A DNA stretch of 64,000 nucleotides, from assembly GCF_964204645.1 (NCBI RefSeq), contig NC_134030.1, positions 11,034,278-11,098,277 of the forward strand, given 5' to 3'. This DNA comes from Tubulanus polymorphus (Eukaryota > Nemertea > Palaeonemertea > Tubulaniformes > Tubulanidae). How positions within the stretch are numbered: position 1 is the stretch's first letter; the number at the start of each line of letters is the position of its first letter. Position numbers and translations under genes: made by a program. The notes beneath the pieces were generated by a model that was not told the DNA's origin, made no database searches, and worked only from the letters and a program-made list of their open reading frames with translations. This document shows positions 24,401 to 36,982 of this stretch, one piece after another.

Positions 24401-27400
24401 ATTTAGATTGATAACTTGTGAGGAATATCTGTTGTCGAAATCTTACACTTATAAGCGGTGCTTGGCTTGTCCTGAGGTATGGCTTCTGGCTGCATTTCTG
24501 ACACTGGTTTGCCATATAAAATAGACCCCGCCTTAACCGGTACCATTTGGACCTTCATTTAGATTGAATGGATTACCGGATAGGCAGAGTCTTCTGTATT
24601 CTGAAATATTTTTTGAAAATCAATTTTCATCTTCCTAGGATAATGGTAAACTTTTTGTGTCAGCTGATGCTAATTTTGGATTGGTTCGGAAAAAGAATGC
24701 AGGAAGGAGTTACTCTACCCCACAAATCTTAAGACCAATATTTTTAGACCAAGGCAATGTAGATTCGTATGTTTTGAGATGTTGTGATACATCCAAACTT
24801 GATGATGGTGTAAATATTTTGGTTTTGAAAAAAATGGTTTTGATTGTATACAATATATATTAATATATTTAATTGAAATTGCCATTTGATTAATTTTTCC
24901 AGGAATGTAATAATTTCCAGGCAGGAACAGACATCCGTGCCAAAAACAAAGCTGTCAATTTGGATTATACTGGTGTGATGGGTTTGGCATGTTCACGACA
25001 TGAGATTCCACTAGCGATGCTAAATCTAAGGCACGGTGAAAGGTAATCTAGTTCTGTATCTTACATGTGCATATTTTGGAACCACAATCAATTGCAAATA
25101 TGTAGCTCATGAAATCTTCTCTGATGAGTGCCAAGATCATTGGTTTCTGTGTATGTTCATTAGAGGCCATTGAATATTAAAATAGTCAATGATTTCATGG
25201 AGTCCTTGGATCCCTAGTTTTGATGTGTGAGAATGTGTTTGATTCATATTCCAGGCTCAGTTACGTTGTTTCGCTGTTGAATCATATGGTTGCAGAGCTG
25301 CAAGTTGAGCATAATCAATTAGAATTGGTAGTTATGTATGACATAGCTTGTGTATTGCAAAAATATCTAAAGGTAGATGCCATTTCTTAGTTATTGCCCA
25401 TAGACCATGTTATTGAAACAATATCCCTAGTTCCCAAATGAGAATGGTTTCCCTGAACCCATTCTAACTACCACGTGCATTTGATATTTTTTCAGAAACC
25501 AGATATTTCAAGAATGTTGCCGGGTAATCTCCAATTTGCCATTCCATTATTTCACTGCTATGGTCATCAAGCCAATTGTCAAGTATGGATCTAACCTAGG
25601 TTTAAGTTTTCTTCTGACTGGATCATTATATTTATTTGAAAAAAAAAATGTTTTTTTATCTTTTATTATCGCTCAGACAAACTTAAGTCCACGTCGCTTG
25701 GAAAATTTTGGTTTGACGGATGGAGAAACTATGGAACGATTTTGGTCTTATATCCGACGATTTGCTCTAATCACAAAGGAACAGACTCCAAATCGTAGGT
25801 TAGAGTTACTTACATTAGCAGCCCAGCATTATACATGGAAGAAAATGAATAAAATTGGTAAGTAAATCCAGGATGGTATGGTTATCACATATTGATAATT
25901 TTGACATCATTTTTGTTTGTGGTTTCAGAATTCGCATTGTTTGAGCGGTTTAAGAGAGCAGATGTAGCTATAGAACAAGCAGAAAAGGAACTTGCCGATA
26001 TATCATTGATAATTCCAGGTCTCGATTTGTCACCATGTATCTTATTTGCTAGAGGAATAAAGCTGAATTTACATGTATCTTTTCATTATTTTTAGAAATA
26101 GCTACTGGGAGAGATGATATCTTTGAACAGTGGAATTTCCAGGAAAAGGTATCAGTGACTCATAAAAGAGATAAAGGTAAAAGTTATGGCATGGTGTTAA
26201 CAAGTTTAACTCTTTCCATGTTGATCATCATTAATGAAATTCCACTCAGCTGTGCTGGACCTTTTCGGGGTTGTGAACACGTGGCATTGAACTAAGTCAA
26301 CACCCCAAAACCAATAATTTTCTGAAAGCTCATGAATGGTTATATGATACACTCTAGGGTTTGGGTCCATTGAGGGTCACGCTGACTTATTGACCTTTGA
26401 ATTAGAAATCTGGGAAAAAATGGAGGTCACCTGCCATAAGTTACTAACAGCTTATTCGCTTGACTAGGTAAAGTAGGCACAGCAGTGGGCACAGCTTCGC
26501 CATCTAATAGTTCTATACTATAGTATACCAGATACATGACTGAGATCTCATCCACTTGACAAACCAATAAAAATTGCCCTATAAACTTTTTTTCAATGAA
26601 ATTATTTTAGATATATCCCTGGCAAATGAGTTTGCCCACGACATCAGCTATAGTCATCTCATGAGGCGAAATATTTAACCCACGGTGTGGAAAGAGTTTT
26701 AAGGCCTGTTGTATTGATTATTTTTCTTTTTCAATATTAAGGAAACCCATCCTCATGGCAAGAAAAATACGTCAAGCTCTTGTCTACATACTACAGTGTC
26801 TGGTAAGTTATAGTAATTATGAGATAAATCATCAGAGGTGCACTTATTAAGTACTTAAATGAAATATGAATGTAAATATATTTTTTTTCTCAGTACAATG
26901 ATAAAGAGCTCTAATGATGGTGCCACATGTATGACCCTTGTTAAAGAGAGAGATGAGTAAGTTGGAGTAACTACGTACATTGGTATTAGTTTTCAGCTTG
27001 TTTTCTGTCAGTTTTCATTATGGTGGCATTGTGATGATACTGATACTGTTGTCTCGTTTAGACTGGATGCAAGACTTCAATCAATTGAAAATATTCGGAA
27101 TCTCACTCGATGGTCCAGTTCTCAATACGAATACATCAATCTAATGGAAGCAATGAATGACAGGAAACGTTGTGCATATCTTCGACAAATGCGAACCTTA
27201 GCATGTGAGATGAAGGTTCTTGATAAAGCTTCAAAAAAACATGCAGGTGAAACTGCCATCCCATGTGACATAATTGCTACATTGTCATTCCTCCCTTGTA
27301 AATCCCTTCAGAACAGACATAACTCATGTATATACCCCACTAAATTTTAGGTGGCCAGAAAATTGCAAGTCGTCTGATCAAGCAGCGGAAGCGGGTTGTG

Positions 27401-27943
27401 AAAAGTATAAAAAAGGCCATTAACTTGTACAATTGTCTGACTGCGGATATCAACAGAATTAGTTCTAAAGATGCTCTGAATCTCGAAAGCACAATTTACC
27501 AGCCATTGTCTAACGAGGTTGGTCTTTATTCTTCTCGGTGGAGCTTGCTACAAAATTTTTCTCGTATTTGATTTCCTGTCTTGTTCTTCCTTTAGATGTC
27601 AGCTTTAACTACAATGCAACGTAAAGCCTTAGGCAGTTGGTTTACTCTGAAAAGGTCGATAGAAGAAAAGCAAATGGTTCAGGTTGAACTTTCTCATGTG
27701 ATACAGAATTTAGAGATTCAACGAGCTGATCTTCTTGCTGCCAGGGAAGATGACGATGCAGATCAGGGACTTAAGAGTTTGATATATGAAAAACTGAAGT
27801 TCCTTCATAAACGCATTTCCTCGTGTCAAGAAATATACTCAAATTTAGTGGAAAAACAAACTGCTGAACCGGAAGATTCCAATTCCGCACTGTATACTTT
27901 TGATTCTGATGATCAAGAGTCTGACACAGAAGTAGTTGTTTAA
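21493..27943 (+). CDS. KDZ transposase with an N-terminal CxC2-type zinc cluster
   Basis: Exons: 21493-21745 (possible N-terminal exon), 22581-22889, 23737-23848, 24057-24274, 24357-24476, 24639-24809, 24903-25042, 25255-25372, 25496-25582, 25677-25857, 25929-26018, 26096-26176, 26742-26802, 26894-26956, 27062-27246, 27351-27517, 27596-27943. From ATG 22581 all junctions are GT-AG and in phase: 2451 nt, 816 residues. Residues ~55-90 hold a Cys/His cluster (FECFICEKIEQEPFRCDDC, then YCLEC and H.YLPLH) of the type that precedes KDZ domains. The catalytic region has SADANFG (first Asp), MYDIACVLQKY (second Asp) and FGLTDGETMERFWS (acid Glu), the three KDZ landmarks. The C-terminus is coiled-coil-like and acidic. 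No stop or frameshift was seen, so recent activity is possible. The join of the first exon (phase 1) to 22581 is unresolved, and ATG 22581 may itself be the start. Confidence 0.9.
23218..23480. mobile_element. Foldback MITE in a transposase intron
   Basis: AGCTCACGCCAATACAAACC at the left end is inverted at the right end (GGTTTGTGTTGACGGGAGCT). The inner arms also match (CCTTCATATGGTCTATTACA). It is 263 bp, within the intron 22890-23736. No frame. Confidence 0.72.
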
Positions 27944-28227
27944 TTTTGAATTTAGGCCACACAAATTTGGAATTTAGGCCACAGAAAAGAAAACTCGCGC
28001 CCGACTGACCCGATATTTCGTCGTTTCAAATAATCATTTTCAGAATAAGATATAATTGCCTATCGACCCTTTTTCAAAATTTTGGGTGAAATAACTTTTT
28101 TCAAAAATATATTTGGCCGACCGACTACCAAACTCCTTTCTCGTAATTTTTTTTTTTTTAAATCAAATCATTATATCGGCACAGATCATTATCAAAAAAT
28201 ATTTTATTACATCGGATGTTACAAATT

Positions 28228-28283
28228 TGATTGGAAATGGTGCAGCCATGGAAATGGTGCAGCCATGGAAATGGTGCAGCCAT
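28228..28283 (+). repeat. 18-bp tandem repeat, three copies
   Basis: GGAAATGGTGCAGCCAT is repeated in tandem three times. A frame that reads through it (28082-28357) is not otherwise supported. Confidence 0.85.
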
Positions 28284-28454
28284 GCTCAGACAACTTTGCT
28301 AATCGGACATTGATGGCGACCTTGGATTGTAAAATTAAAATTCCCGGAATTCCGTGAAATATGTTCAAAATATAATTTTTTATAGGTAATTATACAAACA
28401 CCTCAATTTCCTTTTATTATTGTGGTCTACTAGCTGTTGATCATATTCCTGACT

Positions 28455-29939
28455 AAAAATTTGAACTTTTTGAGGGAAATTTTTAAGACGCTTTGATCAA
28501 TTACCTTGATCTTTCGGATGTATGTGTATCTTCCCAGGGCCCATCAGCATAACAAAAATTGGGTCGATCGGACTCAAGATGGCCGTCCTATGACCTTTTT
28601 AGTGCCCAAAAATGTAAATTTTGGCCCAAATTCTGAGCCCTGTAGCTTCCTACTGGTTTGCCATTTCTCAATTTGCAATTTGTGATGGGTATTCTTTGGA
28701 AAGGGATGTTTTAAGACCTGAGACAGTTATTTTTCATCAGCCAATTATGACGCAATTGGCAGCCATCTTGGTGTCGCCAGTACTCATTTGTAAGTGGGAA
28801 AAAGTTTTTCCACATTATATTGATACCTAAGCGTATTTTGATACCACAATCAATTAGAAAGTTGTAGCTCATAACGTGTTCTATGATTGTGGTGAGTTTC
28901 AAGGTCATTGGATTTTGTCAATGACCACCAGGGGGCGTTGAATAATACAATATCTTAGCATTTCTTTATTATATTCGTACCTATGCATATTTTGTAACCA
29001 CAATCAATTGGAAAGTTATAGCTCATGACATCATCTATTATTGTTGAGAGTTTTAAGGACATTAGTTATTCTATATGGTCACCAGGGGGCGTTGAATAGT
29101 AGAATAACTTAGTATTTCCTTATTATATTGGTACTTAGGCGTATTTTGTTATCATGATCACTTGCAAAGTTGTAGTTCATGACATGTTCTATGATTGTGG
29201 TGAGTTTCGAGGTCATTGGGTTTTGAATATAGTCACCAGGGGGCGTTGAATAGTAGAATAACTTAGTATTTCCATATTAGATTGGTAACAAGGCATATTT
29301 AGTTATCACAATCAATTACAAAATTGTAGCTGCTGACATGTTCTATGATTGTGATGAGTTTCAAGGTCATTGGTTTTTGTATATGGTCACCAGGGGGCGT
29401 TGAATAGTAGAATAACTTAGTATTTCCATATTAGATTGGTAACAAGGCATATTTAGTTATCACAATCAATTACAAAATTGTAGCTGCTGACATGTTCTAT
29501 GATTGTGATGAGTTTCAAGGTCATTGGTTTTTGTATATGGTCACCAGGGGGCGTTGAATAGTAGAATAACTTAGTATTTCCATATTAGATTGGTAACAAG
29601 GCATATTTAGTTATCACAATCAATTACAAAATTGTAGCTGCTGACATGTTCTATGATTGTGATGAGTTTCAAGGTCATTGGTTTTTGTATATGGTCACCA
29701 GGGGGCGTTGAATAGTAGAATAACTTAGTATTTCCATATTAGATTGGTAACAAGGCATATTTAGTTATCACAATCAATTACAAAATTGTAGCTGCTGACA
29801 TGTTCTATGATTGTGATGAGTTTCAAGGTCATTGGTTTTTGTATATGGTCACCAGGGGGCGTTGAATATTGAAATTGTTAGATTGTTGAGCATTTGGAAC
29901 CACTTCCCAAGTGGGCATGGTGTCCCTGGACCCCTAGTT
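28455..29939 (+). repeat. Left copy of a long inverted repeat, with ~154-bp internal tandem units
   Basis: The copy ends ATGGTGTCCCTGGACCCC plus TAGTTT, the inverse of the start of the 41795-43068 copy. Four nearly identical ~154-bp units, each containing CACCAGGGGGCGTTGAATAG, lie between about 29230 and 29870, with more diverged units before them. Fragments of the same family occur at 21190-21330, 22120-22520, 22905-23080 and 25080-25240, so this is a dispersed repeat family. The internal tandem units recall some non-autonomous elements of marine invertebrates; I do not assign a family. Confidence 0.85.
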
Positions 29940-30483
29940 TTCAATCTCTGTTCATCCACTACTGTTCCCCTGTGAATTTGGAACAATATTTTTGCAAATA
30001 TGTCCTGGCCAGCTTCAGTATTGATTTCTTTTCAATGGAAATTATAAATTATATCAAATGTGTTTTTAAGTATTTTTCTGAATTTTTGCATCAAATTATT
30101 GAATAAAAAACTCATGTACATCAGATTTTATTAACATAGAGTAAAATTTATAATAATTTATATTGTGATATATTTTGGCTAGAAATGCGATGTTTGTTTT
30201 TATTAGTCTATGCCTGTATGCGTGGTATGCTAGTGTAATGATATATGAATATTTATATAATATGTGTATGTGTGTAATTATCGTGTTCATGAATAAATAG
30301 ATATGTGACGCTAAACGTTCATTTGTCATTCACAATACATTGAAGATGATTTCGTTGTTCGTTATTTCTTTGAATATAATACGTGGATGAGCCGGCTAGA
30401 TCTATTTTGTGGTATTTTGGATTGAAAATGATCTTCAAAAACCAGGAGGCCCGTAGAGTCGAACAACAACAACAACAGCAACA

Positions 30484-33475
30484 ACGAAACTTCTATTTCA
30501 CGCTTAAAATAGTCGAAAAATGTGGATATTGATGATTGTTTAATGTTTTCTGCCTGCTTGGTCGTTCTTGTCTCAGTATGTTTCTGGTGAATTGCGAATA
30601 TGGTTATATATTAGCAGTTGCGCGTTTCTGATATCGTCGTTCAAACAAGAACGACCAACAATGAGAAATTGATCGAAACTTCTATTTCACGCTAAATATA
30701 GTCGAAAAATGTGGATATTGATGATTGTTTAATGTTTGCTGTCTGCTTGGTCGTTCTTGTCTCAGTATGTTTCTGGTGAATTGCGAATATGGTTATATAT
30801 TAGCAGTTGCGCGTTTCTGATATCGTCGTTCAAACAAGAACGACCAACAATGAGAAATTGATCGAAACTTCTATTTCACGCTAAATATAGTCGAAAAATG
30901 TGGATATCGATGATTGTTTAATGTTTTCTGCCTGCTTGGTCGTTCTTGTCTCAGTATGTTTCTGGTGAATTGCGAATATGGTTATATATTAGCAGTTGCG
31001 CGTTTCTGATATCGTCGTTCAAACAAGAACGACCAACAATGAGAAATTGATCGAAACTTCTATTTCACGCTAAATATAGTCGAAAAATGTGGATATTGAT
31101 GATTGTTTAATGTTTTCTGCCTGCTTGGTCGTTCTTGTCTCAGTATGTTTCTGGTGAATTGCGAATATGGTTATATATTAGCATTTGCGCGTTTCTGATA
31201 TCGTCGTTCAAACAAGAACGACCAACAATGAAAAATTGATCGAAACTTCTATTTCACGCTAAATATAGTCGAAAAATGTGGATATCGATGATTGTTTAAT
31301 GTTTGCTGTCTGCTTGGTCGTTCTTGTCTCAGTATGTTTCTGGTGAATTGCGAATATGGTTATATATTAGCAGTTGCGCGTTTCTGATATCGTCGTTCAA
31401 ACAAGAACGACCAACAATGAGAAATTGATCGAAACTTCTATTTCACGCTAAATATAGTCGAAAAATGTGGATATCGATGATTGTTTAATGTTTTCTGCCT
31501 GCTTGGTCGTTCTTGTCTCAGTATGTTTCTGGTGAATTGCGAATATGGTTATATATTAGCATTTGCGCGTTTCTGATATCGTCGTTCAAACAAGAACGAC
31601 CAACAATGAGAAATTGATCGAAACTTCTATTTCACGCTAAATATAGTCGAAAAATGTGGATATCGATGATTGTTTAATGTTTTCTGCCTGCTTGGTCGTT
31701 CTTGTCTCAGTATGTTTCTGGTGAATTGCGAATATGGTTATATATTAGCATTTGCGCGTTTCTGATATCGTCGTTCAAACAAGAACGACCAACAATGAGA
31801 AATTGATCGCAACTTCTATTTCACGCTAAATATAGTCGAAAAATGTGGATATTGATGATTGTTTAATGTTTTCTGCCTGCTTGGTCGTTCTTGTCTCAGT
31901 ATGTTTCTGGTGAATTGCGAATATGGTTATATATTAGCATTTGCGCGTTTCTGATATCGTCGTTCAAACAAGAACGACCAACAATGAAAAATTGATCGAA
32001 ACTTCTATTTCACGCTAAATATAGTCGAAAAATGTGGATATCGATGATTGTTTAATGTTTGCTGTCTGCTTGGTCGTTCTTGTCTCAGTATGTTTCTGGT
32101 GAATTGCGAATATGGTTATATATTAGCAGTTGCGCGTTTCTGATATCGTCGTTCAAACAAGAACGACCAACAATGAGAAATTTATCGAAACTTCTATTTC
32201 ACGCTAAATATAGTCGAAAAATGTGGATATTGATGATTGTTTAATGTTTTCTGCCTGCTTGGTCGTTCTTGTCTCAGTATGTTTCTGGTGAATTGCGAAT
32301 ATGGTTATATATTAGCAGTTGCGCGTTTCTCACGCCAACAATGAGAAATTGATCGAAACTTCTATTTCACGCTAAATATAGTCGAAAAATGTGGATATTG
32401 ATGATTGTTTAATGTTTTCTGCCTGCTTGGTCGTTCTTGTCTCAGTATGTTTCTGGTGAATTGCGAATATGGTTATATATTAGCATTTGCGCGTTTCTGA
32501 TATCGTCGTTCAAACAAGAACGACCAACAATGAGAAATTGATCGAAACTTCTATTTCACGCTAAATATAGTCGAAAAATGTGGATATTGATGATTGTTTA
32601 ATGTTTTCTGCCTGCTTGGTCGTTCTTGTCTCAGTATGTTTCTGGTGAATTGCGAATATGGTTATATATTAGCAGTTGCGCGTTTCTGATATCGTCGTTC
32701 AAACAAGAACGGTGGACCAACAATGAGAAATTGATCGAAACTTCTATTTCACGCTAAATATAGTCGAAAAATGTGGATATCGATGATTGTTTAATGTTTT
32801 CTGCCTGCTTGGTCGTTCTTGTCTCAGTATGTTTCTGGTGAATTGCGAATATGGTTATATATTAGCATTTGCGCGTTTCTGATATCGTCGTTCAAACAAG
32901 AACGACCAACAATGAAAAATTGATCGAAACTTCTATTTCACGCTAAATATAGTCGAAAAATGTGGATATCGATGATTGTTTAATGTTTGCTGTCTGCTTG
33001 GTCGTTCTTGTCTCAGTATGTTTCTGGTGAATTGCGAATATGGTTATATATTAGCAGTTGCGCGTTTCTGATATCGTCGTTCAAACAAGAACGACCAACA
33101 ATGAGAAATTTATCGAAACTTCTATTTCACGCTAAATATAGTCGAAAAATGTGGATATTGATGATTGTTTAATGTTTTCTGCCTGCTTGGTCGTTCTTGT
33201 CTCAGTATGTTTCTGGTGAATTGCGAATATGGTTATATATTAGCAGTTGCGCGTTTCTGATATCGTCGTTCAAACAAGAACGACCAACAATGAAAAATTG
33301 ATCGAAACTTCTATTTCACGCTAAATATAGTCGAAAAATGTGGATATTGATGATTGTTTAATGTTTTCTGCCTGCTTGGTCGTTCTTGTCTCAGTATGTT
33401 TCTGGTGAATTGCGAATATGGTTATATATTAGCAGTTGCGCGTTTCTGATATCGTCGTTCAAATAAGAACGACCA
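30484..33475 (+). repeat. 189-bp satellite array, about 16 copies
   Basis: The unit starts CGAAACTTCTATTTCACGCT, and successive starts at 30484, 30674, 30863 and 31052 are ~189 bp apart. Units are nearly identical, with a few recurrent variants (TTCTGCC/GCTGTC, CAGTTGC/CATTTGC, ATTGATG/ATCGATG). One unit has a ~17-bp deletion near 32332 and one has a small insertion near 32712. Each unit carries TTGGTCGTTCTTGT and, ~75 bp later, its inverse ACAAGAACGACCAA. Two identical 61-codon frames at 32059 and 32987, 928 bp apart, show block duplication and are not genes. The array lies between the transposase and the cargo genes. Confidence 0.93.
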
Positions 33476-33755
33476 CTATAATTACTATAATAATCGTGGT
33501 GACGTACTTGCTTCGTATTTTGTTTTAAACTTCATCGAGTGTTTGAAGCGATGACGTTTGTGAAATACAATGATTTTGATTATAATCTAAAATCGTACGG
33601 TCCAGGCAATGCGCATGCGCATGCACAACACGGGTGCGTCAAGAGTAACATCTAACATCAGCTCTCTTTTATCATACTCGAAGCGACGATACGATCCAAT
33701 TCTTTTCTTTCTATAAATTATATCAATTATATCAACTGAACGCATCTGCATCGTG

Positions 33756-35437
33756 ATGGCTGAATGTCTAGGCGTGGATCTGGATGCAAGTAGCGATATT
33801 AGTGGAATAGAACCATTCGATGTAAGTGATGAAGACGATAGTGACAAAGAACAAGGCCGGCAGAAGAAAGTCGGCAGTGAAACCCCGATCCTCGGTACGC
33901 CCGTTGAAACAGATGGGCTCCGACTCAACAACCAGTACCCGGCCAACAAGCTTACTGGAGCTGCTGTAAAAGGTCGTAATTGTTTAAATTTATATACTGT
34001 CAAGGCATAGCTGTAGGACTTGGTATTAGCTGATCTGATGTCAATGATAAGTAAGAAACCTCTTTATTTACTTCGCACAGAGTCAGAGAGAATACGAGTG
34101 GGATTTGCGTATGTTCGTAAGTTTCCTCCCAGATGTATGGGTGTGATAAATGTAGCGGAAAATACACAGGCCCAAAAACAGATCTGTGGACTACATGATA
34201 TTCCACCAACATGCCCCTATGGAAGTGGGGATCTGGTCGTTGAAATACACGGAAATGGCTATGGTTATTTGTAAGTATGGACAATAAATCCTCTTATCAA
34301 CCAAAATTCTTATCTTACCTGTACTAAACTATCTTCTAATTGAATATCTTTCTTTTCAGCTTTTATACTCATGAATTTCAAGAATTTCTTCCCTCCTGCC
34401 CAATTATTGGCGAAATTGATACGATTAGACGCGTGGAAGCTCTGCGGTTAAAGTATGGTGGAGCATTGCCAATTGGGCCATGGCCAATGGAGGAAGTTAA
34501 AGAACATGCAAAATCGATTATACCATTGTTTATGGAAAAAAAAGCAATTGGACTTAAGCCCTCCCTAAATATTGGACTTCATTTCCTCGCATGGAAGTAT
34601 GATTCGATTAGTTTCGAAGAACAGTGGAATATTCATGTCGACCAATTAAAAAAGCTCAAGCAGCAACAGGACATCGAAGAAAATGTATCTGTAAAACGTG
34701 TTGATGTTACGACAACTTTGTCCAGGCGTAAAAGTAATAGACGTCGTGTTGTTTCCGTTCTAAAAAGTGACGTTAGCGAAAAGAACCAGGACTCGTCATC
34801 AGTTATTGCGCCCGATACAGCTACAGTATTATGTAAAAAAGTAGACAGTGGATATGAATGTTCGGTGTGCGGCAGAATTTTTGGCAATAAATCAAATTTT
34901 AATCGTCATTCAAGAATACATTGCAAAGAACTGAAATTTTCATGCGAGATATGCGGTAAAAGCTTTACCGATAAGAGCAATTTGAACGTTCATGTTAAAA
35001 GACATGTGCCAAAAGGACAATATGCTTGCAATATTTGTGGATTAAGATTTATGTCTAGAGGCAACCTGACTGACCATAAAAAGCGTCACACTTCTGAAAA
35101 AGTTGTTATTGCTGATCGATGTATTTTGCCTTACTGCAAAAAGTATGGTGAAAAATTTAAAGATCTCCTTCAGCATGCTCGACAAATGCATAAACTAGAT
35201 ACGATATGTGCCTATAACGAAGCGGTTAAAAAAAGTATTGACAAAAAATTAGGTAGTTCGAGTACCACCACAAATTGCCATTGTCCGAACCATGATATCT
35301 GGATATACCGTTGGGTTGGCAGCAATCATAATTGTTATCTATGTGAGTGTCCTATGAAATTTACTCGCATATTCCACGAGGAGAAGAAAGCACATATTTG
35401 GACACGTACTTGTCGCTATTCTTCTCATTTGTTTTGA
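33756..35437 (+). CDS. C2H2 zinc-finger protein (cargo gene)
   Basis: Exons: 33756-33965, 34017-34270, 34360-35437. Introns are short (51 and 89 bp) and GT-AG, and the total is 513 residues. The N-terminus is acidic (DVSDEDDSDKEQG). A middle region (about residues 71-260, VGFAYVRKFPPRCMGVINV and the following ~100 residues) matches no domain I know. From about residue 320 come three C2H2 fingers (YECSVCGRIF, FSCEICGKSF, YACNICGLRF, each closing with two His). A second Cys/His-rich tail follows (CILPYC...H...H and CHCPNH...C.LC...H). A nuclear DNA-binding role is likely. A poly(A) signal AATAAA lies at 35872-35877, and its 3' UTR holds a ~140-bp direct repeat. It lies inside the KDZ element, and no host counterpart is in the window. 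All frames are intact. Confidence 0.85.
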
Positions 35438-36296
35438 AAATCTTGGCTTTTAATCATAAGTAGCAGGGTCAATCGGTTATACTCATGGCCTGTAGTTACT
35501 TTCAAAGTTAGTTTTCTTTTTTGAAGTTTGATGCTTTTTAAAAGTTGTATTTTATTATATTGTGTCTGTGTACTATCATATCAACTGTAATAACTACAGG
35601 ATTATTATCCATATAGATATCAAATGATAGAATTTATTTGTTATAATAACTTAATGATGATTTTTAGAAGGGTGATGCTGTTTAAAAGTTGTTTTTTATT
35701 ATATGTACTATTGACTGTAATAACTACGTACAGACTTATGATCCATAAATATCTTAAATAATAGAATTAATTAGGCCTGTAAAAACTTTGCGAGGATTAA
35801 TTGCAATTGTATTATTATGATCTAAGTTGCACAGCATTTCATTATATTTTTTCTCTGCAAAAGGTTATTTCAATAAAAACTGTTTTTAAATGTACAGGAA
35901 ACTGAATTTAATTTTTTTAGTTTTGGAATGTGGCAGGTAGATGAAATCTAGTGAATGACTATCCTTATCAGCCAAACTTCGTGTACTGTTAAATGTTGGT
36001 TGTTGACTGGGTTGAATTTTTTTCTCGGGATCATTTTGGTTTACATTATCGTAAAAAGAAATATAACTCATGTACCGGTAGAGCGAGTTTCAAATCAGAA
36101 GTTGACTCGTGAAAATGTTTCGATCCATCATGCATTTAATGCGTGCAACATTGCGATTCATCCATCATCCAAACTACCGGTACCAGTACCACCCGGCATT
36201 GCACACCGCAGCAGCCGTGCGACTGATAAGAGTTCAACTCACGACATAAGATCTCTCAGATCCTATTTCTTCCAGTTCAAAAAAAAAATCTTAAAG

Positions 36297-36982
36297 GTAA
36301 GAATTAAGTTGGTCACGTTGCCTTTAAACAGCTAGCCTAAACGACTCATTTCGTAACTACTGGGCAAAAATAGGGGATTCGAGAGCCTAAGTCTGGAGGA
36401 GCGAGAGAGAACAGGTCCTATTCATCTGCTCATTGACTCTCACTGAAAAGGCTTGTTGCTATAAGTGTGGCGGGCTTGGTGTATGGCATTGTGTATTGTC
36501 TGTTAACTCCTACAATGATGAATAGACGCATTGTTAGTACCTCAGGCTCAGACTCAGTGAGGAATGAGTATTGAATTATTAAGTCAGTAGGCCTACTAAA
36601 AAGCAAACTAATCCAGGGGCGGTGGAAGCAATTTTTTATTGCTGCAGCCAAATGCCGATTTTGGACAGATTCTAAATATTGCCACAGCGAATTTACTTAA
36701 TTTCTTCAAAAACTTGGTATTAAAAATAAAACGTCATCAGTAAATTATTGTCGCTGCAGTCGCTGCACTTCCAACGCCACTGTAATCAATTTATCTACCT
36801 TTATTATGCATCACTTTGTTTAGGGTTTAGCTTCGAAAGGGTGAAATGATCAAATATCCACTACCATTTTTGATCTACCAATTGGCCATTTTGAAGTAGG
36901 ACTAGACTATAGGCCTAGCAGCCACATCATTTTTCATTGAGTGAATGAAAAGATGTCAACAATTATTCTTTTTTATTTTTAG
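36297..36982 (+). other. Probable 5' UTR intron of the homeodomain-like gene
   Basis: A donor (AAAG|GTAAGA) ends a possible non-coding exon at 36296, and an acceptor (TTTTTAG) falls directly before the ATG at 36983. An upstream untranslated exon is therefore likely but not proven. Confidence 0.45.

Noticed and set aside
32059-33172. Two identical 61-codon frames
   Set aside because: They are the same stretch of the 189-bp satellite repeated 928 bp apart, not a duplicated gene.
30484-33475. Regular repeats that could look like a CRISPR array
   Set aside because: The 189-bp units are contiguous with no unique spacers, and the genome is eukaryotic. It is a satellite.
33587-34003. 138-codon minus-strand frame
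   Set aside because: It is antisense to the first exon of the zinc-finger gene, which has splice sites and a continuing domain structure.
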